This document shows positions 1 through 7,064 of a DNA stretch of 16,975 bases, piece after piece. Source of the DNA: Methanothrix sp. (GTDB lineage Archaea; Halobacteriota; Methanosarcinia; Methanotrichales; Methanotrichaceae); contig WOYM01000048.1 of the NCBI GenBank assembly GCA_011620785.1, forward strand, positions 1 to 16,975. The letters are read 5' to 3'. Within the stretch, counting starts at the first letter, position 1; each line of letters begins with the position of its first letter. Under the pieces are notes generated by a model. That model was not told where the DNA came from and searched no databases. It worked only from the letters and a program-made list of their open reading frames with translations. Made by a program: the position numbers and the translations under genes.

Positions 1-324
1 GTCAGCAGATCAGGGAAACAAGCAAAAGCAGACTTTGCCGTTCCCTCCAAAGAAGTCCCTCATATAATAATCGAGGCCAAGGGGTATGAAGCAACTGGCA
101 GTAAACTCACAGATGTACTTGGAGATATTCTCAAGGTCTTGGAAGTTAAGGATAAAGACTCTCATTATTTTTTTGTAACTGATGGGATAGGGTGGTACCG
201 GCGTCTCAGTGACTTGAAGAAGATAGTCGAGCACCATCAGCGCGGAGATATTGAGATGATCTATACAATAAGCACACTACAGGACCTAAAGGAGAATATC
301 CGGGATATATTAGCCTCTCGATAG
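1..324 (+). CDS. Restriction-endonuclease-like protein, C-terminal part (5' end outside window)
   Basis: The frame is open from base 1 and closes with TAG at 322-324, leaving the last 107 residues of a longer protein. Visible residues D11, E25 and K27 (DFAVP, then IIIEAKGYEATGSK) fit the PD-(D/E)xK nuclease core, in which Asp, Glu and Lys bind metal and catalyse DNA cleavage. The following TDVLGDI helix and the DGIGWYRRLSDLKKIV stretch resemble the C-terminal half of stand-alone type II restriction enzymes. I cannot assign a specificity or named family. An ATG at 139 would give only 61 residues and would cut off the catalytic motif, so I do not treat it as the start. The DNA is visibly richer in A and T than the next operon, which fits a transferred restriction-modification gene. 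A partner methyltransferase, if any, lies upstream of the window. Confidence 0.7.
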   Translation, partial: VSRSGKQAKADFAVPSKEVPHIIIEAKGYEATGSKLTDVLGDILKVLEVKDKDSHYFFVTDGIGWYRRLSDLKKIVEHHQRGDIEMIYTISTLQDLKENIRDILASR

Positions 325-361
325 GTTGAGTGAAAGTGCTTCCAGTATGGCATTCAGATAG

Positions 362-371
362 ATTTAATTAA
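362..371 (+). promoter_or_regulatory. Candidate TATA box for the exporter operon
   Basis: ATTTAATTAA lies about 30 nt before the ATG at 396. No Shine-Dalgarno sequence is seen between them, so the transcript would start within a few bases of the ATG and be nearly leaderless. This rests on sequence and spacing only. Confidence 0.4.
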
Positions 372-395
372 GGATGCAAACTCAACTGAAATCAT

Positions 396-1376
396 ATGGA
401 GCTGCTGAAGATCATCTGCATTCTGCTGATCCTTTTCGGCCTGGGCCAGGCAGAAGATATCATCTTTTTTGCCGATGATCACTACAAGTCCTTGAGCGAT
501 ATCCTGCTCAATGCCTCAGCGACAAATCCTGCCCTTTCACCGGGCGACAACGTCCTGAGAATAAGCATTGCCAACCAGGGCAGAATCGAGGAGCTGATAC
601 CTATAAGCAGCAGCGATTCCCCCGATGATATCCTGCAAGAGCAAAGAGAGGAGATGAAAAGCTCCGTGGCCATGGAGATCAGAGCCGCTTTGCAGTCGAC
701 CGGCCCCATTCAGGTGACCTCCGGCCCGCAGCATATTGCCCTCCTCCCGGCGGGAGAGTCAGGAGAGCTGGAATTCAACATCAGCATCGATCGGAGGGCC
801 AATGGCTGGTATGACCTTCCCCTGCAGGTGGACTATGTGCGCCAGGTGGACGTGAGCATAAGCGACGGCGAGGCCTTTCCCCTGCGCCAGCCATCAAACC
901 AGAGCCTGAATCTGAGAATCTATGCATTCGGAGATAAAGATGACCTGCGCATCGCAGGGGTGCAGTCCCAACTCCATCGGGGAGGAGAAGGGTCTCTGAT
1001 AATCGCGGTGGAGAACATCGGAGAGGATATCTTCCCGAACTGTTCGGCCAGCCTTATAGCTGCTCCTCCCTTTCGGGTGAAAAGCACAGACCATCCTCTT
1101 GGAGACCTGTCGCCGGGTGAGATGGCCTCAGCCAGCTTCCTGGTCGAGGTTGATGGAGATGCCGCTTGGGAGGAGTATCAACTCGGCCTGGGCCTGCGCT
1201 CGAAAAAGATGGATCTGGTCCTCCCCTTTGAGCTGAGCTTAAAGGGATCGGGCCGCCTCATTTCCCATGGGGCCATTCTCTTCATTGCCCTATTGGCCCT
1301 TCTTGTTCTGCTCGCCATCATTCTGCGCAGACAAAAGCTTCTTTATGGCCGGAAGAGAAGGATCAAGCGGCTATAG
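396..1376 (+). CDS. Membrane-anchored COG1361-like protein next to an ABC-2 transporter
   Basis: A 326-residue protein with an N-terminal signal peptide (hydrophobic residues 3-18, cleavage plausible after GQA). Two beta-sandwich-like repeats follow, at roughly residues 45-150 and 190-285. Each carries the pattern seen in COG1361/CARDB-type archaeal surface proteins: a proline- or glycine-led turn, an IANQG or VENIG strand, and a later LLPAGESGELEF or LSPGEMASASF strand. A single transmembrane helix at about 291-310 is followed by an Arg/Lys-rich cytoplasmic tail. This predicts an extracytoplasmic protein tethered to the membrane. It lies 36 nt before the ABC ATPase gene on the same strand, so it probably belongs to that exporter as a substrate-contacting or accessory subunit. 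That role is inferred from position. No catalytic motif is seen. Confidence 0.7.
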   Translation: MELLKIICILLILFGLGQAEDIIFFADDHYKSLSDILLNASATNPALSPGDNVLRISIANQGRIEELIPISSSDSPDDILQEQREEMKSSVAMEIRAALQSTGPIQVTSGPQHIALLPAGESGELEFNISIDRRANGWYDLPLQVDYVRQVDVSISDGEAFPLRQPSNQSLNLRIYAFGDKDDLRIAGVQSQLHRGGEGSLIIAVENIGEDIFPNCSASLIAAPPFRVKSTDHPLGDLSPGEMASASFLVEVDGDAAWEEYQLGLGLRSKKMDLVLPFELSLKGSGRLISHGAILFIALLALLVLLAIILRRQKLLYGRKRRIKRL

Positions 1377-1412
1377 GCGGAGAGCATAGAAATACAAAGG
1401 AAGATCGGGAAG

Positions 1413-2417
1413 ATGAGCGAAAAATCGGTCCAGGCTAAGGGGATATGCAAGAGCTACAAGAGCCTCTTTGGCTCTGCCAAGACTGTCCTGAAAGGAATAT
1501 CTCTGGATATAGATCGAGAAGAGATCTTCGGCCTGCTAGGCCCCAACGGCTCGGGGAAGACCACTCTCATCTCCATATTCTCCACTCTGATCTACCCGGA
1601 GAAGGGGAGCCTGTCCATTCTGGGATTGAATGCCAGACGGGATAGAGGAGAGATCCGCAAGATAATCAATATCAGCACTGCCAAACCCAACTTCCCCTGG
1701 AGCCTGACGGTAAGAGAGAACCTCGTCCACTATGGCATGCTCTACGGCCTTTATGGCCTCGGCCTCAATCGGACGGTCGAGGACCAGATCGATGCCTTTG
1801 AGCTGGGGGAGTACAGGGATGTGAAGTTCGAGAACCTCTCCACCGGCTTAAAGCAGCGCCTGTCCCTGGCCAAAGCCATGCTAAACCATCCAAGACTCCT
1901 TTTTTTGGACGAGCCGACCACCGGCCTGGACCCGGACATGTCCGCCAAGACCCACGATCTGATCAAGAGAATTCATGAGGAAGAGGAGATCTCAGTTATC
2001 ATATCCACCCACTATATGCCCGAGGCGGAGCTGCTCTGCGACAGGATTGCCTTTCTGAGAAAAGGCGAAGTGGCAGCCCTGGATACCCCTCAGAACCTGA
2101 AAAACCACCTCGGACTGGGAAAGAGGGTGAAGATAACCTACAGGGGGCTGGCGAACCTTGATGCCCTGGGAGCTCTGGAGGGGGTCTTAGCGGTCAACGG
2201 CAACCCCGGAATAGTGGATGGTCAGATTGACAGACAGGTGGCAAGGCCAGTGGATAGACAATTGGATGGGCAGGTGGATAGACAGTTGGATATCTTGATC
2301 GACCGAAATGAGGATAGCCTGGACAGAATTCTGAAAAGCTTTCAAGATGCCAAGATTATGGATATCGATATTGAAGAGCCCGATCTGGAGGATGTATTCC
2401 TTGAGCTGGCAAGGTGA
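1413..2417 (+). CDS. ABC-2 type transporter ATP-binding protein
   Basis: A 334-residue nucleotide-binding subunit of an ABC exporter, powering the permease encoded next. Visible motifs are Walker A GPNGSGKTT (43-51), a signature LSTGLKQR (142-149), Walker B LLFLDEP (162-168), the D-loop GLDP (171-174) and the switch His in STH (H200). The usual Q-loop glutamine is not evident: the segment before LTVREN reads STAKPNFPWS. The C-terminal part carries a tetrapeptide repeat of the type (V/I/L)-D-(R/G)-Q at residues 268-299, which ABC ATPases of this class normally lack. Substrate is unknown; drug, lipid or polysaccharide export are all possible for this class. The start ATG follows a weak GGGAAG. 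The 3' end overlaps the permease gene. Confidence 0.9.
   Translation: MSEKSVQAKGICKSYKSLFGSAKTVLKGISLDIDREEIFGLLGPNGSGKTTLISIFSTLIYPEKGSLSILGLNARRDRGEIRKIINISTAKPNFPWSLTVRENLVHYGMLYGLYGLGLNRTVEDQIDAFELGEYRDVKFENLSTGLKQRLSLAKAMLNHPRLLFLDEPTTGLDPDMSAKTHDLIKRIHEEEEISVIISTHYMPEAELLCDRIAFLRKGEVAALDTPQNLKNHLGLGKRVKITYRGLANLDALGALEGVLAVNGNPGIVDGQIDRQVARPVDRQLDGQVDRQLDILIDRNEDSLDRILKSFQDAKIMDIDIEEPDLEDVFLELAR
2214..2309 (+). repeat. 12-nt tandem repeat coding for (V/I/L)-D-(R/G)-Q units
   Basis: Eight consecutive 12-nt units lie in frame inside the ABC ATPase gene. They read VDGQ, IDRQ, VARP, VDRQ, LDGQ, VDRQ, LDIL and IDRN. The best-preserved pair is a 24-nt double unit, 2250-2273 against 2274-2297. 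The third and seventh units have drifted. The array looks like a slippage expansion that kept the reading frame. Confidence 0.85.
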
Positions 2418-3186
2418 GCTGAACAAGTATCTGGCCTCCACCTACAAGAACTGGGTGATCTCCAAGAGGAACGTATTCACTATCTTCGAGCTGTTCTTCT
2501 GGCCCCTGGTCAACCTGCTCTCCATCGGCCTTCTCACTAGATTTCTGATGGTGGATGAATCGATGGTCTCCTTTCTGCTGGTAGGTTCCATCGCTCTCAC
2601 CATTCTCCAGGTGGTGCAGATGGATGTTGCCTATGTCCTCCTCTTTGATATGTGGTCCAAGAGCATCAAGCACACGTTCATCGCCCCGATATGCAGTCGG
2701 CATCTGATTTTTGGATCCCTGTTCTTCGGCATCATGAGGGGATCGGTGGTCTTTGCCATCCTGGCATCGATCAGCTTCTATCTGTTTGGATTCAAGTTTT
2801 ATGCGGGCGGGCTGATCCCCCCGCTGATATTTCTGGCGGGAGTCTTTACCATGGCCGCGATCATAGGAATCACGGTCTGCATCTCTATCCTTACCTTCGG
2901 CCAAAAGGCTGATGTTGCCGCCTGGAGCATTAGCGGCCTGATACTCCTCTTCAGCGGGATCTACTATCCGGTGGATGTCCTCCCATTCTTTCTGCAGGTC
3001 TTGGCCAGGGCCATCCCTCTGACCTATTTCCTGGAGTATTATAGGTCAATATTTATCCCCGGACCCCATCATCTGGCTGTAGGTTTATCTCTGGCTGCGC
3101 TATATCTGCTGCTGGGGCTCATCCTCTTCGACCGGGCGATTCGCCGGGCGAGGAGAACGGGAATCCTGCTCTGGCTCTCGGAATAG
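2401..3186 (+). CDS. ABC-2 type transporter permease
   Basis: An integral membrane subunit with six hydrophobic segments, in the order and spacing of ABC-2 permeases. Near the C-terminus is the GIYYPVDVLPFFLQVLARAIPLTYFLE stretch, cited here in part as YYPVDVLP and AIPLTYFLE, which is typical of the family. I chose the TTG at 2401 as start, giving 261 residues, because GGAGG at 2387-2391 sits at ideal spacing. An ATG at 2347 in the same frame would add 18 residues encoded within the ATPase gene without a comparable ribosome-binding site. With the TTG start, the gene overlaps the ATPase gene by 17 nt, suggesting translational coupling. Together the two proteins form a likely homodimeric exporter with one permease and one ATPase type. 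Substrate unknown. Confidence 0.85.
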   Translation: MSWQGELNKYLASTYKNWVISKRNVFTIFELFFWPLVNLLSIGLLTRFLMVDESMVSFLLVGSIALTILQVVQMDVAYVLLFDMWSKSIKHTFIAPICSRHLIFGSLFFGIMRGSVVFAILASISFYLFGFKFYAGGLIPPLIFLAGVFTMAAIIGITVCISILTFGQKADVAAWSISGLILLFSGIYYPVDVLPFFLQVLARAIPLTYFLEYYRSIFIPGPHHLAVGLSLAALYLLLGLILFDRAIRRARRTGILLWLSE

Positions 3187-3206
3187 GGAATAGAATCATT
3201 GAGCTA

Positions 3207-4475
3207 GTGGTGTTGAAAGTGATTGAAGGCTTGGTGGGTTGGGTAAAGGTTGGAGATCTTCAGCCTGTGCGGCTGATGGGGGTCATCAACCTCAGTCGGG
3301 AGTCGTTCTATAAGGGCTCAGTGGCCAGCTCGAATGAGGCTCTAGCAACTGCCAGGCGACTGCAGGATGAAGGTGCAGATATCATCGACCTGGGTGCGGT
3401 CTCTACAGCCCCCGGATCTCCCCCCATAAGCGAAGAGGTGGAGAAGGACAGGCTCTTTGCTGCCTTAAAGGAGATCACAGATAACCTGGATATCGTGGTC
3501 TCCGTGGATACCCAGAGGGCGAAGATAGCAGAAAAGGCCCTGTCCTGTGGAGCTACTTGCATCAACGATGTCTCTGGCCTGCACGATCCTGATATGGCCT
3601 CAACGGTAGCAGAATATGACGGCTCTCTGATCATCATGGCCTCAGATCAGAGGCCTGGAGACCTGCCCTTATTGAACCAGATCATTCCCCTCCTGGGGGA
3701 CAAAGTGAGGCAGGCCGTGGGAGCAGGAGTTGCTCTGAATAAGATCTCCATAGATCCAGGGATCGGCAAGTGGGTGCCCGAGAGGACGACAGCCCAGGAC
3801 CTGGCCATCCTGGATGGCTTTGACCGGTTGCGCGTCATCGGGCGGCCGGTAGTGGCCGCCTTATCCCGTAAAACATTCATCGGGGAGAGCCTGAATATTC
3901 CCGATCCTGGTGGGAGGCTTGCCGGAAGCCTGGCAGCAACGGCAGTTGCCGTCTATCTGGGGGTGCATATCGTCCGTACACATGACATATCCGCCAGCCT
4001 GGAGGCGATCGCCATGGCCAGGGCCATCCGCGGACGGCCGATTGTGACCAGCGATTGCGATATGGATTGCGATGTGGATGACCATACAGTTGGCGATATG
4101 CAGGTAGAGGCTTTAGGCTATCTCGGCCAGGGAATGGATCTGGCAGAGCATCTGAAGCGGATACAGGTGGACGAGGGCGCATACCAGCTTCTCTCCCAGA
4201 AGGGATCTTTTCGGATCCTGGCGGTGCGGGGCCTGAGCAGCATGGAGGCCCTGATAATAAAGCAGGAGATGCTCGCCCGGGGAGGAGATGCCGCCATTCC
4301 AAAGATAGCCCTGCGCTGCGACAAGCGGCCGCAAGAGATTTTAATCCTCGGCACTCATGCTCAAATATCAAGCCTGGTCAGGAACCTGAAAGGGCAGCCT
4401 TTCCGGCTCGGCCATTTGGCCGCCATCATTGAGGAGGCCCTGGAGCTGATCGACAGCCCAGAGCGTTACAGGTGA
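3207..4475 (+). CDS. Dihydropteroate synthase-like pterin-binding protein with C-terminal accessory domain
   Basis: A TIM-barrel pterin-binding domain spans about residues 20-275. It shows MGVINLSRESF (24-34, in place of the usual NVTPDSF), GADIIDLG (56-63), SVDT (99-102), INDVSG (119-124), DPGIG (183-187), SRK (220-222) and VRTHD (256-260). The family joins a dihydropterin to p-aminobenzoate or a related arylamine; in methanogens the natural partner is uncertain because they make tetrahydromethanopterin. Residues about 320-420 form a second domain with IIKQEMLARGGDAA (350-363), ILGT and LKGQPF. I know this from long-form bacterial DHPS, where I recall it at the N-terminus. Start is uncertain: GTG 3207, GTG 3210 or TTG 3213, none with a clear ribosome-binding site. 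It lies 20 nt after the permease gene and 4 nt before the CofE-like gene. Confidence 0.8.
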   Translation: MVLKVIEGLVGWVKVGDLQPVRLMGVINLSRESFYKGSVASSNEALATARRLQDEGADIIDLGAVSTAPGSPPISEEVEKDRLFAALKEITDNLDIVVSVDTQRAKIAEKALSCGATCINDVSGLHDPDMASTVAEYDGSLIIMASDQRPGDLPLLNQIIPLLGDKVRQAVGAGVALNKISIDPGIGKWVPERTTAQDLAILDGFDRLRVIGRPVVAALSRKTFIGESLNIPDPGGRLAGSLAATAVAVYLGVHIVRTHDISASLEAIAMARAIRGRPIVTSDCDMDCDVDDHTVGDMQVEALGYLGQGMDLAEHLKRIQVDEGAYQLLSQKGSFRILAVRGLSSMEALIIKQEMLARGGDAAIPKIALRCDKRPQEILILGTHAQISSLVRNLKGQPFRLGHLAAIIEEALELIDSPERYR

Positions 4476-4479
4476 TTTA

Positions 4480-5634
4480 TTGCAGGTTTTGGGAATTAAA
4501 TCGGACCTGGTAAGGCCGGGAGACGACCTTGTGGAGTTCCTGGTGCGAGCAATGAATAGGTCTGGTCAGGCCTTCCAGGATGGAGATATACTGGTCGTCT
4601 CCGAGAGCATTGTCGCCACCTCTGAGGGACGGGTGGTTGATCTGGATAAGATCCTGCCAGGCGATCTGGCCATATCTCTGGCCGGCCAGTACAAAAAAGA
4701 CCCTCGAGAGATGGAGCTGATCCTCAGGGAGTCGGACGAGATCGTGGGAGGCATCCCTGGAGTGGTCCTGACATTGAACAATGGATTTCTCTTTCCCAAT
4801 GCTGGTATCGACAACTCCAACGCTCCACCAGGTCATGTGGTCCTCTTTCCCGCCGATCCCAAAGGATCTGCCATAGCCATCCGGGAAAGAATGGCAAACG
4901 GGAAGAAGATAGGGGTGATTATCGGAGACAGTAGAACTCATCCACTCCGGCTGGGCTGCGTTGGGGTGGCGCTGGCCTGCTCCGGCCTTGAAGCGGTGGA
5001 GGATGCCCGGGGGCAGAAGGATCTCTTCGGCAGAGAGCTCAAGATCACCCGCAAGGCCATAGCCGACAATCTGGTATCCGCTGCTCAGATCGTGATGGGA
5101 GAGGGGGACGAGGGTATTCCAGCAGCGATAATAAGAGACTCAGGCGTTCCCATCAAGGAGGCAAGCGGCGAGATTCCCACCATTCCGCCAGCGGAATGCA
5201 TGTATATCGGCGCCCTTGGGATCGGCCCCAGACCATATGCCGGAGGATACGACCAATTGATCGAATGCGCCGGTCAGGCCATAGCCATGGCATATGCTCC
5301 TTACTCCCACTTCAAGGTCGGCGCTGCCCTTCTCACCAAAAGAGGGAACGTCTATTCCGCAGGAAACATAGAGAATGCCTCCACCGGCGCGGGGATATGC
5401 GCGGAGAGGGCAGCGATGGCAAAGGCCATAGCCTCAGGAGAGAGAGAGTTTGAGGCGATAGCGATCGTGGGGGACGGCTGCCTGCCCATATCCCCCTGCG
5501 GCATCTGCAGGCAGAGCCTGATAGAATTCGGGGAGGATATCCTGGTAATAATGGCCAACTGCAAGGGAGATGCTCTGACCGCCTCCTCCCGTGATCTCCT
5601 TCCACGGGCCTTCACAGGCAAGTGGCTGGAATAA
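4480..5634 (+). CDS. CofE-like F420-0:gamma-glutamyl ligase fused to cytidine deaminase
   Basis: Residues 1-225 match the CofE family, which adds glutamate to coenzyme F420-0 using GTP. Visible landmarks are EGRVVDL (49-55), the NAGIDNSN block (107-114), PADPKGSA (124-131), GDSRTHPLR (149-157) and MGEGDEGIPA. The GDSRTHPLR segment replaces the TDT(N/F)GR of classical CofE, so this may be a divergent paralogue with another amino-acid or nucleotide partner. After a linker, residues 255-384 form a complete cytidine deaminase: AYAPYSHFKVGAA, zinc ligand C307 with catalytic E309 in CAERA, and C340/C343 in PCGICRQ. No stop or convincing internal start separates the two halves. TTG 4480 is chosen because AGGTGA precedes it directly. 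The gene is 4 nt from the DHPS-like gene and probably co-transcribed. Confidence 0.85.
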   Translation: MQVLGIKSDLVRPGDDLVEFLVRAMNRSGQAFQDGDILVVSESIVATSEGRVVDLDKILPGDLAISLAGQYKKDPREMELILRESDEIVGGIPGVVLTLNNGFLFPNAGIDNSNAPPGHVVLFPADPKGSAIAIRERMANGKKIGVIIGDSRTHPLRLGCVGVALACSGLEAVEDARGQKDLFGRELKITRKAIADNLVSAAQIVMGEGDEGIPAAIIRDSGVPIKEASGEIPTIPPAECMYIGALGIGPRPYAGGYDQLIECAGQAIAMAYAPYSHFKVGAALLTKRGNVYSAGNIENASTGAGICAERAAMAKAIASGEREFEAIAIVGDGCLPISPCGICRQSLIEFGEDILVIMANCKGDALTASSRDLLPRAFTGKWLE

Positions 5635-5642
5635 AATTTTCT

Positions 5643-5683
5643 AAAAAAAATGTGGAAAAAAGATGTCCGGAACTCCGGGCATC
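5643..5683 (-). terminator. Hairpin with two T-runs after hdrD
   Basis: On the minus strand, just beyond the hdrD stop, a 9-bp stem (5662-5670 with 5675-5683, one G-U pair, loop of four) is followed by T6 and then T8. The plus strand has only short T-runs here, so it serves mainly hdrED. Confidence 0.65.
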
Positions 5684-5692
5684 CTGATCTTT

Positions 5693-7063
5693 TCAGTGAG
5701 CCTCGCCCACCAGATCCTTGCCTGGCTCTTTGCGCTCCACGGTGTCGAGCTTGCACTCGGCCGGGCCGCAGACCAGGACATCCTGCTCCTGGAATTTGGT
5801 GTAGGGATTCTCGGGGATGGTCATGTCCAGTCCCATGGATGCGGCCATCATCTCAACTATATCCACCATCTTTATGGGGGACTGAGCAGCATTGCGGCCA
5901 TCGATCAAGTTCAACCTGCAGAATGGGCAGGTGGATGCTATTACTTCTGCCTGGATTTCGGTTGCATCCTGAACTCTGGCTTTTGCGCAATCTAAAGCCA
6001 GATCAGGAATGCCGGCCTTCACGCCGCCGCCTGCTCCACAACACCTCTGCAGAGCCCTATTTCTTACCATTTCCTGGAACTTGACCCCCGGGATGGACTG
6101 AACACATTCCCTGGGTGCCTCAAAGGCCCAATCCTTTCCTTTAAGGTGCATCAGATGTCTGCCGTTGTGGCAGGGGTCATGGTAAGTGAACCTGTAGTTC
6201 AGAGGTATCTTGTATTCAATCTCTCCAGCCTTTATCTTGTCTCTCAGGAATACAGAGAGAGGCATGGTCTCGTAGGGAATGTAGCCCTCATACCACATGG
6301 GCCAGTCTATGGCTGCATTTCTGAGACAGCCGGCACAGGCAAAGAGGACATTCTTTGCTCCTGCGTCCTTCAGGGCATCGACATTGTGTACAGCGTGTTC
6401 TGCCATGACATCCCTCTGTCCAGTTCTGATCAGAGCGGAAGCACAGCACCACTCGTCCTTGCCGAGCATAGCAAAGGGTACGCCGAGTCTATCCAGAATC
6501 CTTACTGTGGCGACGCCCAGTGCCTGCTGGCGGTATGCGGCAGTACAGCCTGCAAAGTACACTATATCTCCAGACTCCTGCACCTTGATATCATTTGGAA
6601 CCCAGCACAGCCTCTCCTCTTGCTTGGCCTGGTAGGGATTTCTGTCTCCCTTGATTAGCTTGGGGAAGAAGGACTGCTTTCCAACAGGTCCATCGCCTCT
6701 GGCCACCAGGTTTGGTCTCATGGCCTCCCAGAGCTCTACAGTCTTGATTCCTGCCTCGCAGACCGTTCCGCAGACGCCGCAGGTGGTACAGCTGTATGTG
6801 TCCTCGGTGAATACCTTCATCTCATCGTCGCTGAGCGGCTTGGCCCCGAAGATCTTGGCTCGCAGGCTCTGGCTCTTGGCCATCAGCTCTCTCCAGCGGG
6901 CGTTCTTGTACATAGGCGTGATGCCGGGCCGGTCAGGTCTGACAGCGAATGTCGGGCACCACTTCATACACTCCTGGCATCTGTTGCAGCCATCTACCTC
7001 CAGGAGCTGGGTGGACATCATAAAGCCCGTCATCAAGGGCTTTGATTCTTTGTTATCAGCCAT
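5693..7063 (-). CDS. hdrD: CoB-CoM heterodisulfide reductase, iron-sulfur subunit HdrD
   Basis: Catalytic subunit of membrane-bound heterodisulfide reductase, reducing CoM-S-S-CoB to the two thiols at the end of methanogenesis with electrons passed by HdrE. Two ferredoxin-type [4Fe-4S] motifs are seen, at C26/C29/C32/C36 and C92/C95/C98/C102. Two CCG domains follow: C173, C206/C207, C243/C246, and C298, C341/C342, C379/C382. These CCG domains carry the special clusters that cleave the disulfide. The 456-residue length is somewhat above the roughly 400 I recall for Methanosarcina HdrD. The excess is mostly a C-terminal tail with a further cysteine pair, C432 and C437. The ATG follows the hdrE stop by one base (TAA-A-ATG), and the GGAGGAG that serves it lies in the last codons of hdrE, so translation is coupled. 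Confidence 0.95.
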   Translation of the reverse strand: MADNKESKPLMTGFMMSTQLLEVDGCNRCQECMKWCPTFAVRPDRPGITPMYKNARWRELMAKSQSLRAKIFGAKPLSDDEMKVFTEDTYSCTTCGVCGTVCEAGIKTVELWEAMRPNLVARGDGPVGKQSFFPKLIKGDRNPYQAKQEERLCWVPNDIKVQESGDIVYFAGCTAAYRQQALGVATVRILDRLGVPFAMLGKDEWCCASALIRTGQRDVMAEHAVHNVDALKDAGAKNVLFACAGCLRNAAIDWPMWYEGYIPYETMPLSVFLRDKIKAGEIEYKIPLNYRFTYHDPCHNGRHLMHLKGKDWAFEAPRECVQSIPGVKFQEMVRNRALQRCCGAGGGVKAGIPDLALDCAKARVQDATEIQAEVIASTCPFCRLNLIDGRNAAQSPIKMVDIVEMMAASMGLDMTIPENPYTKFQEQDVLVCGPAECKLDTVERKEPGKDLVGEAH

Positions 7064-7064
7064 T

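Noticed and set aside
2356..2904. 182-codon minus-strand frame over the ABC permease
   Set aside because: The permease on the plus strand is clear. The frame's composition is low-complexity and charged, as expected for the antisense of membrane codons.
3877..4371. 164-codon minus-strand frame over the DHPS-like gene
   Set aside because: Proline- and arginine-rich antisense translation, with no start context and no motif.
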